Below, one piece after another: positions 44,406 to 52,516 of a DNA stretch of 64,000 nt. The stretch's first letter is position 1. Every line of letters starts with the position of its first letter. The translations under genes and the position numbers were made by a program. The DNA lies in NCBI RefSeq assembly GCF_001879205.1, contig NZ_MLFK01000007.1, forward strand, positions 720,977 through 784,976, in the 5' to 3' direction. The notes beneath the pieces were generated by a model that worked only from the letters and a program-made list of their open reading frames with translations, was not told the origin of the DNA and searched no databases. The DNA is from Flavobacterium johnsoniae. Its GTDB lineage: Bacteria; Bacteroidota; Bacteroidia; Flavobacteriales; Flavobacteriaceae.

Positions 44406-45287
44406 TTATTTGATTCTTGGTTCAGGTAATGGAACAAATTCTGTTTCACCCGGAACTTTAGGAAAAGTCTGTTCTGTCCAGTCTTTTTTTGCTTTTTCGA
44501 TGAGATTTTTATCCGAAGAAACGAAATTCCAAAAGATAAAATGTTCTTCAGGAAATGGCTGTCCTCCAAAGATGTAAACTGTAGAATTCTCTGCAATTTC
44601 AAACTCACAAAGTGTACTGTCGTTTGTAATTAAAATTTGTTTGGGATCGTAAACGTGTTCACCGCTTTTAATGCTTCCTTCTAATATATACAAACCGCTT
44701 TCGCCGAATAAATGATGTCCGATATTGATTTTTTTAGCCTCTTTACTTTTAATTTCAATAAAATACAACGGGCTATAAACAGGAACCGGTGATTTTTTGC
44801 CAAAAGCTTCTCCGGCAATTAGTTTATATGAAACTCCGTCCTCTTCCCAAGCCGGAATATCATCGGCTTCTACGTGGGTAAAATTCGGATCCATTTGTTC
44901 TAATTCTTTTGGAAGCGCTACCCAAATCTGTAATCCGTGAAGCATTTTGTCTGAATGTCTTAAATATTCAGGAGTTCTTTCAGAATGTACGATTCCTTTT
45001 CCGGCTGTCATCCAGTTTACAGCACCGGGTTTTATTTCCAGTTCGGTTCCTAAACTGTCGCGGTGCATAATGCTTCCTTCAAACAAAAAAGTAAGAGTCG
45101 AAAGTCCGATATGCGGATGCGGCGGAACGTCCATATTTTCATGGTCACTTAAATGCGCAGGTCCCATGTGATCGATAAAAACAAATGGACCAACAGCTCT
45201 TTTTTCGCGAAAAGGCAATAATCGGCCTACCATAAAGTTGCCAATATTGGCAGCACGTTCTTCGATAATTAAACTAATATTTGACAT
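44406..45287 (-). CDS. Pirin-family bicupin
   Basis: This 293-residue bicupin carries the metal-site motif HPHIGLSTLTFLFEG near 55 in the N-terminal cupin, with a later HSE (GIVHSERTPEY) supplying the other ligands. Pirins act as redox-sensing regulators or as quercetin dioxygenases. I use ATG at 45287 rather than a TTG at 45314, because that TTG overlaps a -7 promoter box (45312-45319). It leads an operon with OsmC (2 bp) and GNAT (6 bp), so the context is oxidative or electrophile stress. Confidence 0.92.
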   Translation of the reverse strand: MSNISLIIEERAANIGNFMVGRLLPFREKRAVGPFVFIDHMGPAHLSDHENMDVPPHPHIGLSTLTFLFEGSIMHRDSLGTELEIKPGAVNWMTAGKGIVHSERTPEYLRHSDKMLHGLQIWVALPKELEQMDPNFTHVEADDIPAWEEDGVSYKLIAGEAFGKKSPVPVYSPLYFIEIKSKEAKKINIGHHLFGESGLYILEGSIKSGEHVYDPKQILITNDSTLCEFEIAENSTVYIFGGQPFPEEHFIFWNFVSSDKNLIEKAKKDWTEQTFPKVPGETEFVPLPEPRIK

Positions 45288-45311
45288 GATTATTTTGTTT
45301 TGATTTGAATA

Positions 45312-45341
45312 CAAAATTACAGCTGCGATACAGATCTGTAA
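45312..45341 (-). promoter_or_regulatory. Promoter and palindromic operator of the pirin operon
   Basis: TAATTTTG on the minus strand (45312-45319) fits the -7 box. Overlapping it is TTACAG (45317-45322) mirrored by CTGTAA (45336-45341), and inside the right part is a perfect 12-bp palindrome TACAGATCTGTA (45329-45340). A repressor bound here would block the promoter. The regulator is unknown. Confidence 0.5.
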
Positions 45342-45397
45342 CTTAATTTAGATTAAGAAAGGTTGTTTTTGTTTTTTTTGAGATATAAAAATAAGGA

Positions 45398-45542
45398 TTT
45401 TAAACACATAGAAACATAGATTTTAGGTTTGTGTAATAAAAGAATATGAAAAGAAACTAGTTTCTCACACATAGCTATGTGTTTTAAAATGAGAGAAACG
45501 TCTTTTTTTGGTTTTTAAAGCTATGTTTCTATGTGTTTAAAA
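45398..45542. repeat. Interspersed palindromic element, copy 2, perfect 22-bp TIRs
   Basis: The arms 45398-45419 and 45521-45542 are exact reverse complements over 22 bp (core AAACACATAGAAACATAG). The interior holds a 16-bp palindrome ACACATAGCTATGTGT (45467-45482) and, in reverse, the GGCGTTTC-type core of copy 1. The element ends 2 bp from the alkC stop codon. It is 145 bp long, with no coding frame. Confidence 0.85.
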
Positions 45543-45544
45543 TA

Positions 45545-46645
45545 TTAGTTTGTGAGTTCGAACTCTAAAACCTCACTTTCAGTTCCATTTATGATAATCG
45601 ATAATTGATGAACTCCTGTATGAAAAACACGAGTGGTAATTAATTTAAAAGATTGGTTTCTTTCGATCTTGGTTAACTGATTTGGCGGATAGATTTTTTC
45701 ACTTATTTTGAAAACTTTTTTTGCCAAATGCCCTTTTGATTTCTTGTAATGAACGGCATATTCTAAACGAACGGTTTTAGGTTCTTCGTTTTTATTGTTT
45801 AAGTGAAAATGAAATTGCAGATAATCTCCAATTTTCACGATTGGTGTTTTAATTTCGAAGGAAGAAAGTTCAATATTGGTGCTTTCTAAACCATAATGAC
45901 TTAAAATTTCAGGATGGCCTTGCTTTAATAAAGTGCGGCAGCCGTGTTTTATAATTCCGTCAGTTTCTTTGCTTTGTCCTTTCCATTTATTAGCGATTTC
46001 TAACACAATCTGCGGATTATCTTTTGCAATATCATTTAGGTTATTGGCAACGCTTCTTCGGACATATTCTGAAGGGTCGTTTTTTAGATTTTCTAAAATG
46101 GGGAGTATGGAAGCTGGGTCTTTTTTAAGAAACGGAATCGCCATTGCCCACGGTAATCTTGGGCGTGAACCTTCACTGGCTAATCTTCGCACATGATGAT
46201 TTTCATGTAATAACCACTTGATCATCTCGGCAATCATTTGTTCTTTGTATTTTAAAATAAAAGGACGAACGGCAAATTCACAGCTTATAAACTGCGTTAT
46301 AGAAACAAAGGCTTTCGCCGAAGTTTTAAAATCGTCTAAACCGTACATTTCGATATAATCAGCAAAGAAAATAAAAGCCAGATTGCCGTCTGTAAAATTG
46401 TTTTTCTTTAGGTTTTTGATGATTTTATCGATTAAAAAAACGGCTTCGGGAAAATTTTGAGGCATAAATTGATGTAACACAACTGTAGTATGTTTCATTC
46501 TTTCTTTCCATTCTTTTTGAGCAAAATCTCCTTCGTAAATGGCTTCTATAAATTTTTGTTTGTCGAATGCCGGATGCACTTCGGCCACAGCCTGACTAAA
46601 TTTTTCGTAAAAAGAAACCGAGTAAATATCTTTAATTAATCCCAT
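45545..46645 (-). CDS. alkC: AlkC-type DNA glycosylase with Ig-like tail
   Basis: This 366-residue protein is a HEAT-like-repeat DNA alkylation repair glycosylase of the AlkC branch, marked by the HVRRLASEGSRPRLPWA stretch near 150. AlkC excises 3-methyladenine and 3-methylcytosine without flipping the base. Residues about 270-366 form an Ig-like domain (VKIGDYLQFHFHLNNKNEEP), as in the structurally studied Pseudomonas AlkC, where it helps grip DNA. I use ATG at 46645, since a TTG at 46669 lies inside the -7 box (46667-46674). It is a single-gene unit. Confidence 0.88.
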   Translation of the reverse strand: MGLIKDIYSVSFYEKFSQAVAEVHPAFDKQKFIEAIYEGDFAQKEWKERMKHTTVVLHQFMPQNFPEAVFLIDKIIKNLKKNNFTDGNLAFIFFADYIEMYGLDDFKTSAKAFVSITQFISCEFAVRPFILKYKEQMIAEMIKWLLHENHHVRRLASEGSRPRLPWAMAIPFLKKDPASILPILENLKNDPSEYVRRSVANNLNDIAKDNPQIVLEIANKWKGQSKETDGIIKHGCRTLLKQGHPEILSHYGLESTNIELSSFEIKTPIVKIGDYLQFHFHLNNKNEEPKTVRLEYAVHYKKSKGHLAKKVFKISEKIYPPNQLTKIERNQSFKLITTRVFHTGVHQLSIIINGTESEVLEFELTN

Positions 46646-46666
46646 AAAATTTGCTTGATTGAACCT

Positions 46667-46674
46667 CAAAGGTA
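46667..46674 (-). promoter_or_regulatory. -7 promoter box of alkC
   Basis: TACCTTTG on the minus strand fits TAnnTTTG and lies 21 bp before the alkC ATG. No well-placed -33 box is visible. Confidence 0.45.
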
Positions 46675-46712
46675 TTTAATGTTTGTAATAAAATTATAGT
46701 TTGGGTATGAAG

Positions 46713-46873
46713 TTTTAAACAGATAAAAACATAGAATTTTAAAATTATATATAAAGGTCATTTAAAAAAAAATCTAGATTTTATGATATCGCTGATTGCG
46801 GAAGCTATGGTAATTCATGCAAGTGAAAACGCCTTTTAAAGAAAGTTAATTGCTATTCTTCTATGTGTTAAAA
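46713..46873. repeat. Interspersed palindromic element, copy 3 (degenerate)
   Basis: The left end TTTTAAACAGATAAAAACAT (46713 on) and the right end CTATTCTTCTATGTGTTAAA (46853 on) are imperfect inverted repeats of the ACATAG family. The interior AAGTGAAAACGCCTTTTAAA is the reverse complement of the copy 1 core with minor changes. Confidence 0.7.
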
Positions 46874-46994
46874 AAAATAAGTGTTTCAATTATCATTGAA
46901 ATATGATTTTGACTCTTAATAAATTTTTCACAGAAAGTAAACTTTCAAATCCATAAAATATATCCTAATTTAGCATATTATTAAAAATACAAAA

Positions 46995-47852
46995 ATGATA
47001 AGTGAAGCTCAATTTCAAGCAGAATTACAACTTTTAATAAGTAATGCTATTAGAGAAGATGTCGGACCAGGCGATTACAGTTCGCTTGCGTGTATTCCGG
47101 ATACTGCTCATGGCCAGGCAAAATTATTGGTAAAAGATCAGGGAATAATTGCCGGTGTTGAACTTGCTAAAATGATATTTGAACACGTTGATCCAAAATT
47201 AAAAGTAAAAACTTTTATCGAAGACGGAACTCATGTAGAATATGGTGAAGTTGTTTTTGAAATTTCGGGAAGTTCGCAGTCAATTTTAAAGGCAGAAAGA
47301 GTGGTTTTAAACACCATGCAGCGTATGTCTGCGATTGCAACAAAAACAAATTATTTGATGCAGCTGCTAGAAGGAACAAATGCTAAAATATTGGATACAC
47401 GCAAAACAACACCAAATTTTAGAGTAGCTGAAAAATGGGCCGTGAAAATAGGAGGAGGAGAGAATCATCGTTTTGCACTTTACGATATGGTCATGCTGAA
47501 AGATAATCATATTGATTTTGCAGGCGGTATTACTCGTGCTATTTCAAAAACGAAAGAATATTTAAAGGAAAATAATCTGGATCTGAAAATTATCGTTGAA
47601 GCCCGCAATCTGGATGAAATTAGAGAAATTTTACTAAGCGACGGCGTTCACAGAATCCTGATTGATAACTTTAATTATGAAGATACCAAAACCGCAGTAA
47701 ATTTGATTGGTACTAAATGCCAGACTGAATCTTCTGGGAATATTAACGAAAAAACAGTTCGTGAATATGCTTTGTGCGGTGTAAATTATATTTCATCAGG
47801 TGCTTTAACGCATTCTGTTTACAACATGGATTTGAGTTTGAAAGCTTTTTAA
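46995..47852 (+). CDS. nadC: Nicotinate-nucleotide pyrophosphorylase (carboxylating)
   Basis: NadC (285 residues) converts quinolinate and PRPP to nicotinate mononucleotide in de novo NAD synthesis. Seen are the N-terminal domain (AIREDVGPGDYSSLA near 17), ERVVLNTMQRMS near 103, the substrate-binding TRKTTPNFRVAEKWAVKIGG near 137 with NHR, KDNHIDFAGG near 175 and the phosphate-binding end ESSGNINEKT with YISSGALTHS. Length is normal. Confidence 0.96.
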   Translation: MISEAQFQAELQLLISNAIREDVGPGDYSSLACIPDTAHGQAKLLVKDQGIIAGVELAKMIFEHVDPKLKVKTFIEDGTHVEYGEVVFEISGSSQSILKAERVVLNTMQRMSAIATKTNYLMQLLEGTNAKILDTRKTTPNFRVAEKWAVKIGGGENHRFALYDMVMLKDNHIDFAGGITRAISKTKEYLKENNLDLKIIVEARNLDEIREILLSDGVHRILIDNFNYEDTKTAVNLIGTKCQTESSGNINEKTVREYALCGVNYISSGALTHSVYNMDLSLKAF

Positions 47853-47927
47853 ATTATTATTGTAAATGATCAATAATTAATTTAAAAAGCAAAGTCTAAC
47901 CTCTAAGAAGTCTAAAAATCTAAAAAT

Positions 47928-48851
47928 ATGTCGAAAGAGATAGAAGACCGGATTGAAAAATTGCCTTTAATACGCAATATAGCCCGACTTTTTAAAAGAA
48001 TAAAACTCCCTTGGTTAGAGGGATTTTCTTTGTATGATTTACTTGAAATGTACACCTTAGGCATTCTTGAAGGTGCATTTTCCTATCATGCCAGTGCGGT
48101 TTCTTTTAGCTTTTTCATGGCTTTATTTCCTTTTGCCTTATTTATTTTAAACTTAATTCCGTTTATCCCTATTGATAATTTTCAGGAAGATTTTCTGCAG
48201 TTCGTGCAGCAGAGTGTTCCTCCCAATACCTACGATGCAATAAATAAAATTATCAGCGATATTTTAAATAATAGTCATTCGGGCTTGTTATCCTCTGGAT
48301 TTTTGCTTTCTATTTTTTTGATGGCAAATGGTATAAATGGTATATTGAGTGGATTTGAATCGTCTAAACATGTTTTTGATAAGCGGGGTTTTTTTAGACA
48401 GTATTTAGTAGCCCTGGCAATTTCCCTTGTTATGACGGTAATATTGTTTGTAACGGTGGCAACAATTGTTGTTTTTGAGGTTTTTATTCAAAAAACAATC
48501 ATTCAGGATGTATTAAGCGACCGCATACCGCTGATTATTTTAGGACGATATTTGTTCGTTATTTTGATGATTTTGATAACATCTTCAATATTATTGCGTT
48601 ATGGTACAAAACAGTACAATAAAGTGCCTTTTATAAGCATTGGATCTGTTTTTACAACGATCTTAATTGTTATATCTTCGTTCTTTTTTGGGATTTGGGT
48701 TATAAAATTCTCAAAATATAACGAACTTTATGGTTCTATTGGAACATTATTAATTCTAATGTTTTATATTTGGATAAACTGTATGATTCTGCTTTTAGGG
48801 TTCGAATTGAATGCTTCTATCAGAAAATTAAAACAAAAAAAAGAAAAATAA
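47928..48851 (+). CDS. YihY/BrkB-family inner-membrane protein
   Basis: This 307-residue protein is a YihY/UPF0761 (BrkB) member with six membrane helices (for example SFSFFMALFPFALFILNLIPF near 60 and the VATIVVFEVFIQ helix near 180) and the family stretch GSIGTLLILMFYIWINCMILL near 267. Old annotation as ribonuclease BN is wrong for this family; a transport role has been suggested. The DUF2147 gene starts 2 bp after it, so the two are co-translated. Confidence 0.88.
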   Translation: MSKEIEDRIEKLPLIRNIARLFKRIKLPWLEGFSLYDLLEMYTLGILEGAFSYHASAVSFSFFMALFPFALFILNLIPFIPIDNFQEDFLQFVQQSVPPNTYDAINKIISDILNNSHSGLLSSGFLLSIFLMANGINGILSGFESSKHVFDKRGFFRQYLVALAISLVMTVILFVTVATIVVFEVFIQKTIIQDVLSDRIPLIILGRYLFVILMILITSSILLRYGTKQYNKVPFISIGSVFTTILIVISSFFFGIWVIKFSKYNELYGSIGTLLILMFYIWINCMILLLGFELNASIRKLKQKKEK

Positions 48852-48852
48852 T

Positions 48853-49281
48853 ATGAAAAATTTGATGCTGACTATCGGAGTGTTCTTCTTTGCCCTGACC
48901 ATGCAAAGCCAAAGTGTTATTGGAAAATGGAAAACAATCGACGATGAAACAGGCGAGGCGAAGTCTGTTGTAGAGATTTACGAAAAGTCTGGGAAAATAT
49001 ACGGGAAGGTTGTTGAAATACTTCGCGAGAGTCATAAAAAAGATGTTTGCACTAAATGTGACGGAGCAGAAAAAAACAAACCTATTTTAGGAATGGTTAT
49101 TATTAACGGTCTTAAAAAAGATGGTTCGGAATATAACGGCGGAACAATTTTAGATCCTACAAGCGGTAAAAAATACAAATGTTATATTTCATTAGAATCT
49201 GCAGATAAATTAAAACTTCGCGGTTATGTAGGAATCTCAATTATGGGAAGAACACAATACTGGACAAGAGCGAAAAATTAA
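48853..49281 (+). CDS. Exported DUF2147 protein
   Basis: This 142-residue exported protein (signal peptide 1-19, MQSQS) is a DUF2147 member: IGKWKTIDDETGEAKSVVEI, GKIYGKVVEI, a CTKCDG cysteine pair near 68, the GMVIINGLKKDG strand, GGTILDPTSGKKYKC and a final RTQYW. The lipocalin-like beta-barrel fold is expected to bind a small ligand; the function is unknown. It lies between YihY (2 bp) and the beta-lactamase (13 bp). Confidence 0.87.
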   Translation: MKNLMLTIGVFFFALTMQSQSVIGKWKTIDDETGEAKSVVEIYEKSGKIYGKVVEILRESHKKDVCTKCDGAEKNKPILGMVIINGLKKDGSEYNGGTILDPTSGKKYKCYISLESADKLKLRGYVGISIMGRTQYWTRAKN

Positions 49282-49294
49282 ATTAAAATAATAC

Positions 49295-50041
49295 ATGCGA
49301 AAATTAGCTTCGATAATTTTATTCTTAGTATTAGTTTCAAATAGTTTTGGACAATCTAAGAATTCGCCATTACCAATAAGTCATCTTACAGGTGACTTTT
49401 ATGTTTATAAAACATTTCATGATTATAAAGGAACCTTGATTTCTGCTAATGCCCTGTATTTGGTTACAGATAAAGGTGTCGTTTTGTTTGATGCACCTTG
49501 GGACGAAACTCAGTTTCAGCCCTTATTAGATAGTATAAAAGCAAAACATAATAAAGAAGTTATTATGCTTTTTGCAACACATTCTCATGATGATCGTGCA
49601 GGAGGGTTTGATTTTTATAGAAAAAAAGGAATCAAAACGTATTCAATTAAGTTAACAGACGATATTCTTAAAAAAGAGAAAAAGCCAAGAGCTGCATTTA
49701 TAATTCCGAATGATACAACTTTTACCGTAGGACAGCATACTTTTGAGGTTTATTATCCGGGAAAAGGGCATGCATCAGATAATATTGTAGCTTGGTTTGC
49801 TAAAGAAAAAGTACTTTACGGAGCTTGTTTTATTAAAAGTGCCGACGCTAAAGATCTTGGCTATTTGGGAGATTCTGACGTAAAAGAGTGGAAAAAATCA
49901 ATCAAAAAAGTTCAATCGAAATTTAAAAATCCAATCTATATTATTCCAGGACATGATGACTGGACTAATACAGAATCCTTAAATCATACTTTAAAATTGG
50001 TTGATGAGTATCTGGCTCAAAAACCTTCAGGGAAAAAATAA
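49295..50041 (+). CDS. Subclass B1 metallo-beta-lactamase, JOHN-1-like
   Basis: This 248-residue periplasmic enzyme (signal peptide 1-20, NSFGQ) hydrolyses beta-lactams, including carbapenems in the known relatives. The complete B1 zinc set is present: His96, His98 and Asp100 in THSHDDRAGG, His159 in GKGHASDN, Cys178 in GACFIKS and His220 in PGHDDW, giving the three-histidine and Asp-Cys-His sites. JOHN-1 of F. johnsoniae is the obvious comparison. There is no mobile element around it; it sits in a run with YihY, DUF2147 and priA, so it is a resident chromosomal gene. Confidence 0.92.
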   Translation: MRKLASIILFLVLVSNSFGQSKNSPLPISHLTGDFYVYKTFHDYKGTLISANALYLVTDKGVVLFDAPWDETQFQPLLDSIKAKHNKEVIMLFATHSHDDRAGGFDFYRKKGIKTYSIKLTDDILKKEKKPRAAFIIPNDTTFTVGQHTFEVYYPGKGHASDNIVAWFAKEKVLYGACFIKSADAKDLGYLGDSDVKEWKKSIKKVQSKFKNPIYIIPGHDDWTNTESLNHTLKLVDEYLAQKPSGKK

Positions 50042-50065
50042 TTTTCCACTCATATATATAGCTGC

Positions 50066-52513
50066 ATGTTTTTTATCGAAGTCATTTTACCGCTTTCCTT
50101 AGCAAAAACTTTTACGTATCGTGTTTCTGAGGCCGAATTCCATTTTATTAAAAAAGGAATGCGTGTAGCGGTGCCTTTTGGTAAAAGTAAAATATATACA
50201 GCGCTTGTTTTAGATATACATGAAAATGCTCCAACTTTATATGATGCCAAAGAAATTCATCAAATTTTAGATGAAAAACCAATTGCGACCGAAATTCAGA
50301 TTAAGCACTGGCTTTGGGTGGCTAATTATTATATGTGTGGTATTGGTGATGTCTATCGGGGAGCTTTCCCAACAGGATTATTATTAGAAAGTGAAACCAT
50401 TGTTTCGCATAAACCGGAAGTCGTTGTTAACGATTCTGAACTTTCTGATGATGAATTTTTGATTTATGAGGCACTCCAGCATCAAAGTTCGCTTAAAGTT
50501 CAGGAAATTGCTTCAATTTTAAATAAGAAAAATATTCTGCCTATTCTTCAAAAATTAATAGCAAAAGACATTATTGTTTTAGAAGAAGAAATAAAAGAAA
50601 GCTACAAGCCAAAACTGGTAAAGTATGTGAAATTGCATTCAAAATACGAAACAGACCAGGGTTTGGGAAGTTTGCTGGATATTTTAAAAAATGATAAGCA
50701 AAAAGAAATTGTTTTAGCTTATTTTCAAATCAGTGCTTCAGAAAAAAAGCCGGTTTCCGTTAAGAAATTGGTTGAGGTTTCGGGTTCTACGCCGGCTGTC
50801 ATTAAAACTTTGGTTAAAAATGAAATCCTGGAAGAATATCTTTTACAGCAGGATCGTATTTCGTTTAATGGGGAGAAATCAGAAAAAGAATTACAGCTCA
50901 GTGAAGCACAGGAAAACGCTTTTACTGCTATTAAGGAGAGTTTTTCAGAGAAAGAAGTTTGCCTGCTTCACGGGGTAACTTCAAGCGGAAAAACCGAAAT
51001 CTATATTAAACTTATTGAAGAATATCTTCAGACAGGAAGACAGGTTTTGTATCTGCTTCCTGAAATTGCACTTACAACACAATTGGTTTCCCGTTTGCGA
51101 CTTCATTTTGGAGATAAGGTAGCGGTTTTTCATTCTAAATATAGTAATAATGAAAGAGTTGAGGTTTGGAGACAAACACTCGAAAATTCAGAAAAAGCAC
51201 AAATTGTGATAGGAGCAAGGTCGGCCTTGTTTTTGCCTTTCAATGATTTAGGTTTGCTGATTGTTGATGAAGAGCATGAGCAGACTTTTAAGCAGACAGA
51301 TCCTGCGCCAAGATATCACGCCAGAGATGCTGCTATTGTTTTGGCTAATTTTCATAATGCCAAAGTGTTGTTGGGATCAGCAACTCCAAGTATTGAAACG
51401 TATTTTAATACACAGAGCGAAAAATATGGTTTAGTTACGCTTACAGAGCGTTATAAAAATGTTCGTATGCCTGAAGTTGTTTTGGTCGACTTAAAAGACA
51501 AGCATTTCAGAAAAAGAATGACGGGGCATTTTAGTGATGTTTTAATTGAAGAAATGGCAGAAGCCTTGTCTTTGGGCGAGCAGGTAATTTTGTTTCAAAA
51601 CAGAAGGGGATATTCGCCTATAATAGAATGTATTACTTGCGGGCACGTGCCGCATTGCCAGCAGTGCGATGTGAGTTTGACTTTTCATAAATTTAAAAAC
51701 CAATTGCGCTGTCATTACTGCGGTTATGCAATTGCAAAACCTACGCATTGCCATAGTTGTTCAAGTATCGATTTAACAACTAAAGGTTTTGGTACAGAGC
51801 AGATCGAGCAGGAACTGCTGTCGCTTTTCCCAAAAGCTAAAACGGCAAGAATGGATCAGGATACAACCAGAGGAAAATTTGGTTTTGAGAAAATCATAGA
51901 CACATTCAAAAACAGAGAAATAGATATTTTGGTCGGAACACAAATGCTGGCCAAAGGTTTGGATTTTGATAATGTAAGTCTGGTTGGAATCATGAATGCC
52001 GATAATATGCTGCATCATCCTGATTTCAGAGCTTTTGAACGCAGTTTTCAAATGATGACACAAGTTGCCGGAAGGGCAGGAAGATCTGAAAAACAAGGAA
52101 AAGTAGTTATTCAGACTTATAATCCAAATCATAATACAATTCAGCAGGTTACAAATCATAATTATATAGGTATGTATAAGGAGCAATTGTATGATAGACA
52201 GATTTATAAGTATCCGCCTTATTTTAGAATTATAAAGCTAACGATCAAACATCGTGAATTTGATAAACTGAAAGAAGGGTCAATGTGGCTGTATCAGGTT
52301 TTAAGCCAAAATTTGAATATGCCGGTTCTGGGCCCTGAAGAACCTGCAATCAGCAGAATTCGAAATGAATATATCAGGACTATTTTGATTAAGATTCCGC
52401 AGAACCTGCACTTAGGAAACACAAAAAAAACTATTCAGAAAATGTTGAATAGTTTTGAAGCTGTTGCTCAGTACAGAGCTATAAAAGTAGTTGTAAATGT
52501 CGATTTTTATTAA
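50066..52513 (+). CDS. priA: Primosomal replication restart helicase PriA
   Basis: PriA (815 residues) binds stalled forks and D-loops and reloads the replicative helicase. Domains in order are the N-terminal DNA-binding region (1-100), a winged-helix segment (about 130-210), the helicase core with Walker A GVTSSGKTE near 303 and Walker B VDEEHEQTF near 399, the zinc-binding cysteine cluster (CGHVPHCQQC and CHYCG with CHSC, about 525-570), the second helicase lobe with GTQMLAKGLDF near 625 and QVAGRAGRSEKQG near 671, and the C-terminal domain. The frame ends 3 bp before the convergent LytTR gene with no terminator between. Confidence 0.96.
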   Translation: MFFIEVILPLSLAKTFTYRVSEAEFHFIKKGMRVAVPFGKSKIYTALVLDIHENAPTLYDAKEIHQILDEKPIATEIQIKHWLWVANYYMCGIGDVYRGAFPTGLLLESETIVSHKPEVVVNDSELSDDEFLIYEALQHQSSLKVQEIASILNKKNILPILQKLIAKDIIVLEEEIKESYKPKLVKYVKLHSKYETDQGLGSLLDILKNDKQKEIVLAYFQISASEKKPVSVKKLVEVSGSTPAVIKTLVKNEILEEYLLQQDRISFNGEKSEKELQLSEAQENAFTAIKESFSEKEVCLLHGVTSSGKTEIYIKLIEEYLQTGRQVLYLLPEIALTTQLVSRLRLHFGDKVAVFHSKYSNNERVEVWRQTLENSEKAQIVIGARSALFLPFNDLGLLIVDEEHEQTFKQTDPAPRYHARDAAIVLANFHNAKVLLGSATPSIETYFNTQSEKYGLVTLTERYKNVRMPEVVLVDLKDKHFRKRMTGHFSDVLIEEMAEALSLGEQVILFQNRRGYSPIIECITCGHVPHCQQCDVSLTFHKFKNQLRCHYCGYAIAKPTHCHSCSSIDLTTKGFGTEQIEQELLSLFPKAKTARMDQDTTRGKFGFEKIIDTFKNREIDILVGTQMLAKGLDFDNVSLVGIMNADNMLHHPDFRAFERSFQMMTQVAGRAGRSEKQGKVVIQTYNPNHNTIQQVTNHNYIGMYKEQLYDRQIYKYPPYFRIIKLTIKHREFDKLKEGSMWLYQVLSQNLNMPVLGPEEPAISRIRNEYIRTILIKIPQNLHLGNTKKTIQKMLNSFEAVAQYRAIKVVVNVDFY

Positions 52514-52516
52514 AAA

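Larger units (their letters stand above)
46646..46994. other. Divergent intergenic region alkC/nadC
   Basis: This 349-bp gap contains the alkC -7 box next to its start and copy 3 of the ACATAG element (46713-46873). The nadC side (46875-46994) is AT-rich with no clear promoter match or coding frame. Confidence 0.6.

Noticed and set aside
47928..48851. Ribonuclease BN annotation for the YihY-like gene
   Set aside because: The protein is a six-helix membrane protein without nuclease motifs; true RNase BN is a metallo-beta-lactamase-fold enzyme.
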